From Salticus scenicus (taxonomy: Eukaryota > Arthropoda > Arachnida > Araneae > Salticidae), in NCBI GenBank assembly GCA_963930645.1, contig OZ005648.1, forward strand, positions 274,646,403 to 274,710,402: DNA of 64,000 nucleotides. The letters run 5' to 3'. Of the stretch, positions 21,430-33,297 are shown one piece after another (position 1 is the stretch's first letter; each line of letters opens with the position of its first letter). The position numbers and the translations under genes are program-made. The notes beneath the pieces are model-generated. The model searched no databases, was not told the origin of the DNA, and was given only the letters and a program-made list of their open reading frames with translations.

Positions 21430-23700
21430 TTTAAATTTGTGCTCGCAGGACAATGATTTTTAAGTTTTTAAATACGTCAATATGTGCTTAAATATGTATT
21501 TTGTTAACCTTTCCTGCTGTCTTTACGTTAAAAAAAAAAAAAATCTTATATATATATATATATTGACCGGTGTCATTTTATTTACTTCTTTTTTAAATAC
21601 AAATTTATGATCGTGCGTTTTTATTTTATTTTATTTTTTTAATGATATTTTTTTTAAACTTTTCAATCTCCTCCCGTTTATCCTCCTTAACAGTTTTTCG
21701 TGCATATTTCGTTCAGTTGGTTTTCTTGTTCCGCACTTTTGATTGTGCGTTTTTTCATGCTTTTTTCTGAATTTTTGACGTTCCTCCTCCGTTTTTTTTA
21801 TTCCCCAAAACTGCCGCAAGTTCTATCAGCCGATTTCTACAGATTAATCCGACGTTCTTCGAAACCGTTGACTGGCCTATTTTTGTGCATTATGGTGACA
21901 GTTGATTCTTCTTTTTATAGATTTATGATTGTATTCTTTCTCATATACATGATGGAGATTATGGCATAATGCATATACAAAATGCTCTGAGTCACATAAT
22001 AAACGGGAAGATGCAAACGCTGTCCGACGATTTTTGTAAGGCAATTTGTTTTCCGTTTCGGATATATGTCTAAAATTTTTTCATATTCTCTTCAAACATT
22101 TGTAATACAAAATACGCCTTCTGTCGATGAAATAGGTATTTCAAATCGGTGGACTTTTTGTTTCACTTTTTTTTTTTTCTGCAATAAATGTCGAAAGCAT
22201 TCTACACAAAAATATAAAGATTACTCGGTTTTTGTGCTACTAACACGGCAAAAATTCTGTAACTTTCCTACAGAAAAATTTTGTTTTCTGAAATTACAAA
22301 AATTTACTCTAAAATTAGATCACAATCGGTCAAAATATATATTTTCTCTGTAAACAGATAAAATATTTAATCATTTATACATATTTTGTCTGGTGTGTAC
22401 AGATTTTTTTCTATTTTATATATAGCAGGCTTTTTCTTAGCAGAAAAATATCAAAGCAGCAGCAAGTCATTTGGTACATTAACAGTACATTTTATTCATC
22501 AGTTATGATGGTGATTTTCTTTGGCGCATATTTAATCGTTCGTTTCTTACTTTTAAGAAAAGAAAAAAAAAAAAAAAAAGATAGAATGAAATGCCAATGC
22601 GTTTATAGGGTCACAATAAGATATTGAGACATATTAAAGGCTATAAATGGAAATTGTTGCAACTAAATTTTCATTTTGTTAAGTGTTTTTAACACTTTTC
22701 AAATATATTTAAGAGGGATTACGATTTCAATTAATCTACCTGCCTGTTTATCTGTTTGTCTGTCTACGCTCCAATTTCCCTTAATATTCATAAAATGCCT
22801 CTAAATTAATTCATATAATTTAAGTTTATTATGACAAATTCTTCATTGAAAATGGTATAAATAGCGCGAATGGCTTGAGTGTACAAGGATTTAGAAAAAG
22901 TTTGCGATGCATTGCGGTCCGTAGCAGGTTTATTGTTAAAGCATGATTTAATAATTTTATATTTCATACAACAGACGAAACTAATATATATTTTAAAGAT
23001 ATATAAAACTAAATTTCCTGTAAAATAAGTATTATTAGCGTAATTTATTGGCATATAAGGCCTCTCAATATTGCTCGATTTATTATGAGATATGCGAGAA
23101 ATTGTTCAGTGTAAATTTTTACTGTTGTGAGAATTTGTTTAGTACACCATAGGGTGCGTCTGAAAATTTTGAAAGATATACAGGGCTAAGAAAATGTAAC
23201 TTTTTTAAATGGATTTTAGAAGTAAAAGTATGTATAAAGATGCTTTTGTGAGATTCTTTATTGCATAGTTAAAACAAAAAATATTTTTATAAACTTGTTC
23301 TTTTTAGACAGCACATTACAAACTCAATTGCTACGCAAGGTCAACACAAAAGTAATCTATTATATGGTTTTACTTTAGAATAAAGGAATAACTATAAAAA
23401 TACTTTCTTCGAGTTTCCTTCCTTTTTCAATTAAAAACAAAATAATTTTAAGATGTCTACATAGAAGCAAATATACTGAAAATTAAACGATGCGATGGGT
23501 ACATATTGGGAAAAGTATTTATAATCTATGTAATTCACATAATTTTTCGTTCGTGTTTATTTTTAATTATTTTTATTTTAATTATTATTATTATTATTGT
23601 TATTGTTACTGCCTATAATTTTCGATCCTCTAAAACTATGTTTTAGATTTATAATAAATAATTACAAGATAAAAAGAACTTTTTATATACCATGTTTTTC
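21430..23700. other. Unassigned AT-rich intronic sequence
   Basis: No supported gene is seen. Several 60-95 codon frames lack recognisable domains. A (TA)n tract lies at 21548-21562, poly-A near 22562-22579, and (ATT)n at 23581-23600. Confidence 0.35.
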
Positions 23701-24645
23701 ATTTTTTGTTGAATCATATAAACGCTACCGAAGGCAGCGGGAACCCGGAACAATTGGCTAAAAGTATTTAAAAAATTCATTTTTATCGTGTTTTGAGCTA
23801 TTACAAAAGTCTCAAATCGCTAGCTAGCCGGAAAGTTAGTTAAAAATCGATTGCAAGCTTTGCAATCGATAACGATGCCGAAGACAGCAGGGACTAGAAA
23901 CAGTTGATTAAAAGTATTTAAAAAATGCATTTTCACCGTATTCTGAACTATTCTGAAAGTTTCAAATGTCTAGCTAGTCGGGAAGTTAGTTAAATAAATT
24001 TTCTGTTGAATGATTATAACCGCTGCTGAAGGCAGTAGGGACCTAAAACAATTGACTAAAAGTATTAAAAAAATGTATTGTCCCCGTGTTCTGAGCTATC
24101 CTGAAAGTTTCAAACGACTAGCTAGTCGGGAAGTTAGTTAAAAATCGATTGCAAACTTTGTACTGGTAACGCTGTCGAAGGCAGCAGGAACCCGAAACAG
24201 TTGGCTAAAAGTATTAAAAAAATGCATTTTCACCGTGTTTTGAACTATTTTGAAAGTTTCAAATATGTAGCTAGTTTGGAAGTTAGTTAAATAAATTTTC
24301 TGTCGAATCATATAAACGCTGCCGAAGGCAGTAGGGATCCGAAACAGTTGACTAAAATTGTTAAAAAAATGTATTGTCACCGTGTTCTGAGCTTTTCGGA
24401 GAGTTTCAAATATCTAGCTAGTCGGGAAGTTAGTTAAAAATTGATTGCAAGATTTGTACTGGTGATGCTATTGAAGGCAGCAGATATCCGAAACAAATGG
24501 CGAAAAATATAATAAAAAAAAAAAAAAAAAAAAAAAAAAATGCATTTTCACCGTGTTCTGGGCTTTCCTGAAAGTTTCAAATGTCTAGCTATTCGGGAAG
24601 TTAGTTAAAAATCGATTGCAAGATTTGTACTGGGCAAACAAACAA
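23701..24645 (-). repeat. Free-standing family A satellite array
   Basis: It holds about six units of the roughly 148 bp family A minisatellite. CTAGCTAGTCGGGAAGTTAG recurs near 23971, 24118 and 24417 with diverged forms between, and GCTGCCGAAGGCAG-type blocks alternate. Neither the palindromic 5' end nor the 3' hairpin of family A is present. A long poly-A tract sits inside one unit (24511-24540). Confidence 0.7.
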
Positions 24646-24769
24646 GCAAACAAGAATCGAAGTTAATAAAAACGTGGTAAAATACTAAGAATATAAGTAA
24701 AAAAAGAATAATAAACAACGACAAAAGGAAGAATGTTTTTACAGATACACCGAAAGAAAAAAAAATACC

Positions 24770-25040
24770 GCCTTCATTTAGAACGAATAGTCATTTCTGA
24801 ATCCATAAATTAGAAATATAGATTTCTGAGTTATGTGAACAATTTAAGCAAATGAACTGATCGAGAATTTCTATTCTGTACATTTTTTGATGGTGAAATG
24901 TATTACATGTATTCATTATAATTGATTTATATATTCATATACAGATTCATTTATTCATATATAGGTTCATTATATGTATTATGAATCCCTTGAATTGCGA
25001 GAAATTCCCGCTTGATTCCTAAAACTGATTCAAAAATTAG
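24770..25040 (+). repeat. Dispersed repeat, copy 2
   Basis: Second copy of the repeat at 19650-19910, in the same orientation, with AGTCATTTCTGAATCC, GATCGAGAATTTCTA and GAGAAATTCCCGCTTGAT blocks. It contains a local expansion of CATATA/TTCAT units at 24917-24975. Confidence 0.5.
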
Positions 25041-25232
25041 TATTATTAAGGTGCGTCTCAAAATTATGTACCACTCAAATATTTTGGCTTCTGCAAAAAA
25101 GGAGGCCATAAATAAACAACTGTAGATATACAATTAATATTAGATAGATTTTACATTATTACGCATAAAAAAAATTGCCATAGTCGGCACATAAAAAATA
25201 ACACTTTTTTTTTTTTCAATATTTGTAGCTAA

Positions 25233-26556
25233 AACTAGTTGGCATAGGTGGACTCTGCTCAGTTCCCCATCATATTTATGTTCTCAGAAATTTCTAGTAC
25301 GAGACATATTATAATCATGTTAAAAGAAATGAATTTGACCAAAGCTTGATACAGTGACAGAATGAAATCCCCGCCTAATAGGCTATCCACCGTTCAATTC
25401 GATATATTTATCTTATTCTAATCTATTAATTTATTTTATCGGAGTCAATTCCGTTGTTTAGTTTTCATGCTACTATTTCCAATCCTCAAAATTCATATTT
25501 ATATGAAAAATTTACAATTTCGCTATGTTGATAAAATCGTAAATTACGAATAATTTACGAAATTTTCCTAGTAGAATATTTGTATTCAATCATGTTCAAA
25601 CAAATATCATAAACGTAATTTTGAAGTTGCCTAATGTATTTAGGATCCTCAAAATGAAGTTTATGCTCAATTTTGCCTTATTCCGACATGTTAAGTAAAT
25701 CGTAAATCCCAAATAACTTACGAATTTTTTAAACTGGAAAAATCATAGTCTATGATATTCTTATTCATGCCAGTATCCTAAATAATATTTCGAAAGTGGT
25801 CTGACATCTTTACGATGAAAATATCCCTCGAGATTGACGTTTATGTGAAATTTTCTCTATTCTGCCATGTTAAGAAATTCGTAAATTTCCAATAACTTAT
25901 GAAATCTTTATATTGGAAAATTCGTAGTCATTAATATTCATGTCAGTGTCCTAAATAATATTTCAAAAGAAGTCTGACATCTTTACGATGAAAATATCTC
26001 TAAAAATTGACGTTTATGTGAAATTTTGACCTATACTGCCATGTTAAGAAATTCGTAAATTTCCAATAACTTGCAAAATTTTCAAAGTAGCATATTTATA
26101 GTTACTGATGTTCATTCCGGCATCAAAACAGATATTTTAAAACTGGTCTGACATTTTTAGAGTAAAAAGTTTCCATTTAATGCACGTTTAAGTGAATTTT
26201 TGTCCTATTCTCCCATGTTAAGAAAGTCGTAAATTTCTAATAACTTACGAAGTTTTTTAATTCGAATGTTGCAAATGAATAGGGTTCTTGCCAGTGTCGA
26301 AAGTAATATTTTAAAACTGATCTGACCTCTTTGCGACTATTTGTTCTTGAATTATCGTGTACACAGTCTAACAAACTAACGGACTAACACACTAACGGAC
26401 TGGCACACTAACAGACACCCTACAGACAGACACCATTCAAATTTTGTCATTTTCGGATTCCTCACACCTGAAAACGTGTAGAAAAGTAAAAAAAAACGAG
26501 ATCGAAAATTTTCACGATTACTTAAGTTCCCCATACCTATAGTATGATGGGGAACT
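25233..26556 (-). mobile_element. Family D Helentron-like element, copy 1
   Basis: The 3' end is at the left: CTAGTTGGCATAGGTGGAC with a GCAGAGTCCACC hairpin region, then CAGTTCCCCATCAT, which repeats the 5' arm. The 5' end is at the right: the palindrome GTTCCCCATACC / GGGGAAC (26526-26555). Next to it lie a block with ACACGTTTTCAGG (minus strand) and repeats of GTTAGTCTG-like units at 26368-26430. The centre has four to five units of about 175 bp marked by TTAAGAAATTCGTAAATTTC. No ORF is supported. Confidence 0.7.
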
Positions 26557-26739
26557 AAAAGTGTTTCAAAATAATAGAGCCACATGCATAAACTTACACA
26601 AAACGGACTTTCAATGACCTATTAACAGGGTCCGACTAACAAATTTTTGTGCCCAGGGCACTTTAGATTTTTCATGTCCCCTTAGAAGAGCCAGACTTCT
26701 TCCTCTGCCCCCCCCCCCCCAAAAAAAAATATATATATA

Positions 26740-28223
26740 CTAGCAGGCTTTGCCCGCTTCGCTGGACACTATATTTAAAATGATTTCTTTGTAACTGAAT
26801 ATATTTCGATTGGCGACTATTTTCGTCACAGCTTTAGTATGGGACCTCCTTGGCAATATCAAACATTTTTTGAACTTCTCGAATCTGTACAAAAAAAACT
26901 ATTATTAAAACAAATATTTTCGAAAATAGTCCAATAGCTGGTGTTAATTCTTCGAATATTATGGAAACAGTTGAAGCTGTTACTCGTACAGTATAAGTCA
27001 TTATTCGATGAATGTTCTGGGACAGTCTAAAAAATAGTCACTTGTTCCACAGGAGTAAAGCAAATAACATCAACTACACCACAACAAAAAATTTCACTCA
27101 CTCACGAAAAATGTCCAGTTGCTTAGAGCGTAATCCCTAAAGTGCAATGACTCAGAATAGGTCTCTGAATAACTCTGGATCTCAGTGACTACATACTCTT
27201 TTGCAAAAATCAACTCACACCTACTTATAACTTTTGGCGATGGGGCTTGGAGATGACTCAATCGAGAATCCCTTGGTAAGCTCAAGGTCCACGTTTCCGT
27301 GTGTCGGAGAGCTTCGAAACATCGGGAACCCTAAACTATCATTTTTCACCAAATTTGGTCGCCCACTCGCCAAGTTTGTCTCCAAGACTATGCTTTTCAT
27401 TAAACATATCTTTATTTAGTTATTTAAATATTAATTGAATTAATCAAATATTTCTGCCCGACCGCGTGCAAGTGCAGTCACACACAGCAGCTCATTTATT
27501 TGTATGTTAAATTAGCGTAGTGAATGGTATATAAAAAAATAAATAAATAAATAAGCATTATCGTGCTACGCAACTTTATTCATTTTACATTTTTCTTGAA
27601 CTACCTAGATTAAAATCGCTGTTGCTAAATTAAACCTCTTTTATATTTTTCTTGAACTACCTAGATTAAAATCGCTGTTGCTAAATTAAACCTCTTGGCG
27701 AAAAATATTCGGTGTACTTCAACGCAACAATTTAAAAAGTCACCCAGGAGGATCTATAAATAAAACTGATTTTAGTACAACACACATTAGCTTCGTAAAC
27801 TATATTAGCACTTTGTAAAAGAAATTTAAAATTTAAAATGACGTCAATTTTTGTGAGATGCATAATTTATTTATTTATTTTATTTTTTATTGTTCACGTT
27901 TATATAAATGTATTTATTTTCCTGTTGGAAAAAAAAATAAACTCGACAACAATTAAATTATGGATAATTAAATTTAATTTTGGCAACAATTAAATTATGG
28001 TTAAACTTTAAATGGCTAATTTTTTGCTATTATTAGCTTACAAAATTGCTATTTTATGCATAAAAATAACAAAAAAAAGTTTTTTTTCGGAATAAAAGGC
28101 AGCCAACTTTCTAAGTTAGGGTATAAGCTATCTCCATAACAAATTTTATCGAAATCCATCGAGCAGTTTTAGCGTGAAACTCAGTCAAATAAACGGACAT
28201 TCACATTTATAATATATATAAGA
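26740..28223 (-). mobile_element. Helitron (non-autonomous), copy H1
   Basis: The minus strand starts TCTTATATATATTATAAATG at 28223 and ends in the hairpin GCGGGCAAAGCCTGC followed by CTAG at 26740. It sits between A and T, as canonical Helitrons do. Internal landmarks shared with the other H copies include CACCCAGGAGGATC, GACTGAGTTTCACG and CTCGAATCTGTAC. No Rep/helicase ORF is present. Open frames conserved among copies are discussed as a possible captured segment. Confidence 0.8.
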
Positions 28224-28561
28224 TATATTAACATACCACAAATTTTAACAAGCGAAAAATGTTATTTGGTCAAAAAATTAATTAATTTCTGTTTTGGGTT
28301 CTAAAGAAAAATAAAATTACCCCAAGTCAGCCTATTGACAGATTTTATTTTAAAACTTTATTCATGTAAGTGAAAGACAGTTGAGTAGGAAAAGGGTGCC
28401 TGTGCGATAGTCAGGCCCTGCCTATTACTCCTTCATTTTTGGAAATGATGTCAAATACTCCGATTCAAAGCATTGAATCGGATAGCTTTTGGCACACTTG
28501 TATAGGTATTTCTTTCCAAGGTTTTAGGGATTGTGGATTTGAACTCTGATACTGAATGGTA

Positions 28562-29676
28562 CTACCGACCATGTTCATAGACTATACGTGCAACTACTGC
28601 CCACATGTTTCCCATCGGATTAAGGCATGCAGAATATGGAGTACAATCCATCACAGAAATTCCATTGGTTAAAAACCACTGCCAGGTTAATTTTGCGTTA
28701 TGGGGGGAGCAAGAATCACATACGGTAGTTTTTAGAATGAAGTCCTCCAATCAGAGAATTGCGATTCGAGAGAATCGTCTATCCTCATGCCTTTCAAACC
28801 ACTGAGAGGGGAATTATCGCCAAATGTTGCGCTCGTTGTTTACATTTATGGATTTCGTTTATGCTTAAAACTAACCCTTGAATGAGCTCAAGAAAGTCGT
28901 TCGGTAGCTTTGAGATGCAATAGATTATACTTCAGAATATATGTTTTTTCGCCTGATAGCAGCTTCATCTTGTTAAAATTACGCAGTTGAGTCATTTTGT
29001 AATTTAGAAAAAGGTAATAGGTAATCTTTTTACAGTTCTTAATACATTCGAGTAATAAAATCACCTGTTAGAAAGACTATTGGCCTTGAACCATTGTGTT
29101 ATCCCCTCTCTGTCCCCCCTTCAGACAGTTATTCTTCCACCTCCGAGTTGTCGTTTAGAAAAACTTATTTTATTTCTTCTAAGGTCAAAGGACAAATATT
29201 TTCAAACATCTGGCCCGTGAAGATTATTATTTTTTTCCATAACTCCAAATAATTTTACGCCAGCTTTGAATCTACGACATGTGTATTTCACTAAATTAAT
29301 ACTCTTAGTCTTGTGAAATAATATCAGTTTAGGTTGTCCTAGCATTTTCCAACAACAAAGACGATTACACTTTTTTACTACGTGATGCACTGCATCATTC
29401 CAAACGCTTATATCAGGAAAAGAAGCTACTTGGCTGGGTACTTGTGTTGGAGCTATTTATCAGGTGAGTAGTGGGACGTTTTTATCTTGATGTTAGCACT
29501 GGACTGTGACCAAAACACTTTTTGGTCCCGTATGTCCTACGAGAATTCAAATAATTTCTTATCACATGATGAAAACGTTTAATTGTTCTTGCAGTTGCTC
29601 TAATGGACAGTTTATTCCTATATGATTCGTCAATATTTTGTCTTTTTAACTCAGACAATGATTTTGTACGTCCCAT
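28562..29676 (-). pseudogene. Tc1/mariner-type transposase relic
   Basis: The N-terminal part (29676-29482, MGRTKSLSELKRQNIDE) matches the Tc1/Tc3-type helix-turn-helix start, including the RATARTIKR segment. The middle (about 29390-29120) contains NLHGPDV and, after a stop, SFSKRQLGG, which align with the family's FNLDGPD and SKRQQGG positions. The C-terminal part (28750-28562) carries LNPMGNMWAVVARIVYEHGR, equivalent to the LNPIENLWG motif. Several stops and frameshifts interrupt it. At the expected DDE positions the first acidic residue is lost (FGVMEK), the second is H (HNA), and the glutamate is G (MGN), so it is inactive. Terminal inverted repeats were not located. Confidence 0.75.
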
Positions 29677-29966
29677 AAACTCATCAACGCTAAATTTGAT
29701 TTAAAAAAGAAAAAAAAAAATGCAAACTCATGTCATTAGATGATGAAATTTTCATTTTTAACTTGGTTTCAGCGCAGCTTCACAGCGCAAGTATTATAAA
29801 ATTTGCATATCCAGTAAATTTATACACGTGGCTCTATCCGCGATTGTAATGAAATGCTCGCCGTCTGGTGGCCTAAGGTGAAATTACAATACGCAGATAG
29901 CTTTCGTCAAAACGCCATTGCGTTCTGTATATTCAATGTTTAGTTTAACTTATTTATTGAATAAAA

Positions 29967-30260
29967 ATGAATAAATCCGGCAAAAAAGACTACACATACT
30001 GTTGTGTACCACAATGTCATTCCAAAGGATCCAGAAACCCAGAATTAAGCTTTCATTTATTTCCAGATGACATATATAAAATTTCTGTTGCTTCGGCTAA
30101 TGAAAGTAAAGCTTTAGTAAATAGAAAATCTAAATGGGTTAGACTTTTACGAATTGGGAAATAAGTATCACCGAGAATGACTGTTTGTTCAAAACATTTC
30201 ACACCTCATGATTTCATAAGTAATAATATGTTTAATTTTGCTTTAATTATAAAATCTTTC
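29967..30260 (+). pseudogene. THAP-domain ORF, interrupted
   Basis: The frame starts MNKSGKKDYTYCCVPQCHSK and carries SFHLFPDD, then KSKWVRLLRIGK. These are the CxxxxC, FHxFP and W positions of a THAP zinc-binding domain. A stop codon at 30162-30164 interrupts it. In the same frame immediately after the stop lies VCSKHFTPHDF, the C-x2-H and HF/DF part of the same domain. So one nonsense mutation breaks an otherwise complete C2CH finger. THAP domains are typical of P-element-type transposases and of host regulators derived from them. No P-type transposase core follows. Confidence 0.65.
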
Positions 30261-30269
30261 AGGTAAAGC

Positions 30270-30540
30270 TGACAGTTTCCTTCGCTAACGAGCAAAGCAA
30301 AACGATCACATTTCATGAATGTCAGGGAACAACTATAGTATTGGTCCACAAGTGCATTTGGCGATTTTTCTTTGGTGATTATGGCGAAATGTCATTTTTG
30401 CAAATGGTTGCGATGGATTCCAAGCGTAAAGAAAATCGTATTGTATTTCAAAGAATCTAGAAAGGCATCGTTATCGTTCAAAACGGTGCCAAAGGAAAAT
30501 CGCCAAATCCAGTTATGGACGAACTCTATAGCTGTACCTT
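30270..30540 (+). repeat. Segment shared with 59650-59770, possible gene relic
   Basis: The stretch around TTTCTTTGGTGATTATGGCG (30367-30386) and the following 80 bp resembles 59685-59765 (GATTATGGCGAAATG then CCATTTT... CCCAAACGTAAA). One frame upstream contains FHECQGTT, which loosely resembles a helicase motif, but it is too short and broken to call. A poly-T tract ends it at 30539-30557. Confidence 0.3.
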
Positions 30541-30747
30541 TTTTTTTTTTTTTTTTTAAATGTACCTTTGTTGTAAGATAATATACAGATGCAGTTAAAA
30601 TACAGTGGAATTATTAAATAATTAAACGCAACAATTTTCATTGCATCCCATTATTATGTTTTATTTCATACATATTCTCTTTAGTAATTATTTTTATTGC
30701 ATTAAAATAAAATGGAACGATGATGTATTAAGAAAATAACAAACTAC

Positions 30748-30984
30748 TTATCTATTACAGTACAACAAAACTGCAACGTAATGTTTGCGGGTATTGTTTT
30801 TTCTACCCGCTTTGCAGGAACATTCAACATCTTTAACGTCCCCCAACTGCGTACTTACGGCAATTTTAGGTAGATTCCTTATAGGAGATCTACCTGTTGC
30901 AATGGTTCTCATGACACGACTCCTGGAAAATTTCTTCATATCTTCCCCGATCATGACCCCTAGAGCCCAAAACCCTCCGCTCAA
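30748..30984 (-). pseudogene. SWIM-like zinc-finger fragment
   Basis: The minus-strand frame ends in VECSCKAGRKNNTRKHYVAV followed by LLYC. This matches the CxC...CxH pattern of a SWIM domain except that the third cysteine is R (TRKH for the usual CKH). The frame is short, ends soon after the motif and is cut at its start by the (TA)n tract at 30989-31018. It is likely a remnant of a mobile or multicopy gene; the parent family is not identified. Confidence 0.4.
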
Positions 30985-30986
30985 AA

Positions 30987-31021
<35 letters not shown>

Positions 31022-31058
31022 TACCGCTTTTTCCCATGTTAAGTTGTGAACACGATAA

Positions 31059-33294
31059 CACTATGTAACAAAAAAATTTTTTTTGTTTGTTTAAGTGATT
31101 TTTTTGCTTTTATCTAATGAATTAGGTCATAAATATAATATAATGAGTGTTCTTTCCTGCTCCTAAACGTTTTTTAGTGTATAGTGGCCGGTTATTGAAA
31201 TCTAGTAGAACATAATAATAAGTGTATTACCATTTATAGATATAACTGTAATTTTCATCTGCATATGAAATAATTGATATTAAGATGACAAATTCTTTTT
31301 TCTTTTTGCAATTTAGGTTGATAATTAAGTGATGGCGTATAACCGCAGCTGTAAACATGATCCAGACAGTTTTTGTTATGTGTGTGGTGTCTTCCTGAGC
31401 ACCAAAGCAATCAAGCATAAAATCACAGAGGCCAACAATTTTGCAAATGCCTATTATGCATATTTTGATGTTGCGGTGGGCGATCAAGATAAAAACTGGG
31501 CACCACATGTGGTTTGTGGATGCTGCAGGTCCACCCTTGAGGCTTGGTACAGAGGAGAGAATCGAAAGATGAATTTCGGAGTGCCTCGAATCTGGCGTGA
31601 ACCCACAGATCATCTTATGAACTGCTATTTCTGCGTTGTTGACGTGTCCCATCACCGGAAAAGGAAGAAGACAAGTGTGTTCGACTATCCAGACTTACCA
31701 TCATCTTTGAGACCCATTGCACACAGTGATGATCTTCCTGTTCCCCCCAATCCGAAAAAAAATGAGTGTTCTAGTGTGACAACTGACGAAAGCACCGGAG
31801 ATGAGGATTGGTATGAGGACGAAGATTTAAAACCTCACTTTCCAAATCAACAGGAATTAAATGACTTGATCCGAGATCTTGGACTTACAAAATCAAACGC
31901 CGAGATCTTAACAGCAAGACTGAAGGAATGGAATTTGTTGGACAGAAGCTGTAAGATATCTCAGCAGAGGCAACGTGATCAAAGGTTCTCACAGTACTTC
32001 ACCCTCAAAGACGAACTGTGCTACTCCCACAACGTGAGGGGTTTATTCGAAGAAATAGGGTTTCTTTATGATCCAAAAGACTGGCGACTCTTCATTGACA
32101 GCTCTTGCAAGAGTTTGAAAGCAGTCCTCTTAAACAATGGCAATAAATACCCCAGCATTCCGATAGCTCATTCAGCATCTCTCAAAGAAGAGTATCGACA
32201 TATCGAACGACTTCTTCAAGAGTTAAACTATGAAGAACACGAGTGGGATGTCATAGGTGACTTCAAAATAATCACATTCTTGGTAGGTTTGCAAGGTGGA
32301 AACACGAAGTACCCTTGTTTTCTCTGCTTGTGGGACAGCAGAGATATTAGCAATCATTACAAGAAGGTTGAGTGGCCCATTAGAGATGACTTCGTGATTG
32401 GGGAGAAAAATATAAAATTTAAACCACTTGTGAGGCAGGAGAAGATCCTTATGCCTCCACTACATATAAAACTAGGACTTATTAAGCAATTTGTCAAGGC
32501 ATTAGAAATTAGATCCTAGTTCGGAAGCTTTCAAATATCTAAAAAAAATTTTCCCAAAACTGTCAGAGGCAAAGATCAAGAGTGGAATTTTCGTGGGTCC
32601 TCAGGTGAGGAAATTAATGAAAGATGGTGAATTTATGAAGAAGCTTCTACCACTTGAAAGAAAAGCATGGAAGAGCTTCATTGATGTAGTTAATGGTTTC
32701 TTGGGCAATCACAGAGTGGATAATTACAAGGAAGTGGTTCAGTAACTTATCGAGAACTACCATAAAATGGGATGCAGAATGTCTCTGAAGTTGCATGTTC
32801 TTCACTCACATCTAGAAGTGTTCAAGTCAAACTCTGGCGCATACTCAGAAGAACACGGTGAACGTTTTCACCAGGACATTCAAGCATTTGAAAAGCGATA
32901 CCAAGGACAATACAATGAACGGATGCTTGGCGACTATATATGGAATTTAATCAGGGAAACTGAACAAATCTACAAGAGGAAAAGTAGAAAAACAATGCAT
33001 TTTTGAACAATATTATTAAGAGCATCCTGAATTTAAGGATTCAAGTATATTTTTCATTTTATTATCATATAAAGGCATATATTCCTTAAAATTATACTGT
33101 TAAAAATCTTTTATGCACACTCTTACCTAACTGTACCATGAAAAATAAAGGCATTATTTGAAAATTTGAAAAATCGATGTAATCTCTTAAAAAACGATTA
33201 GCCAGACATCAGTTAGTGTTTTTCTTCAGTTTTGAGTCCTAACCAATGAGAAACAGCAAAAAAATTAACTTAAACAAAATCTTGTTACACAGTG
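31059..33294 (+). mobile_element. 2.2 kb TIR DNA transposon with decayed transposase-like gene
   Basis: The left end CACTATGTAACAAAAAAA and the inverse of the right end (CACTGTGTAACAAGATTTT) are terminal inverted repeats. They extend about 50 bp with TTTTGTTTAAGT and ATTTTTTTGCT blocks. Both sides are flanked by TAA (31056-31058 and 33295-33297), a possible 3-bp target duplication. The single internal gene (31329-33006) fills most of the element. I do not assign a superfamily. Confidence 0.7.
31329..33006 (+). pseudogene. DDE-like transposase of an unnamed multicopy family, frameshifted
   Basis: About 558 codons. The first frame (31329-32519) has an N-terminal cysteine/histidine-rich region (HDPDSFCYVCG, VVCGCCRSTLEAW, MNCYFC), an acidic linker, then RLFIDSSCKSLKAVLLNNG, VIGDFKIITFLVGLQGG and YPCFLCLWDSRD. 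A frameshift near 32512-32525 moves it to another frame. A TAA at 32743-32745 follows, and the last part (32767-33006) includes GAYSEEHGERFHQD and MLGDYIWNLI. I recall close relatives as uncharacterised multicopy proteins in many arthropods and cnidarians. The D of LFIDSS, D of IGDFK and E of HGERFHQD are spaced as a DDE nuclease triad might be; that is inference. It lies inside TIRs, which supports a transposase role. Confidence 0.7.
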
Positions 33295-33297
33295 TAA

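Noticed and set aside
23701..24645. CRISPR-like array of regular repeats
   Set aside because: Units are about 148 bp and diverge throughout with no unique spacers, and the genome is eukaryotic. It is a minisatellite.
26740..28223. Calling the H elements SINEs or LTR solo elements
   Set aside because: TC start, hairpin plus CTAG end, A|T insertion and absence of target duplication fit Helitrons better.
28605..28805. 66-codon plus-strand frame
   Set aside because: It is the antisense shadow of the Tc1 transposase relic.
31227..31655. 142-codon minus-strand frame
   Set aside because: It is antisense to the N-terminal part of the transposase-like gene at 31329 and has no domain of its own.
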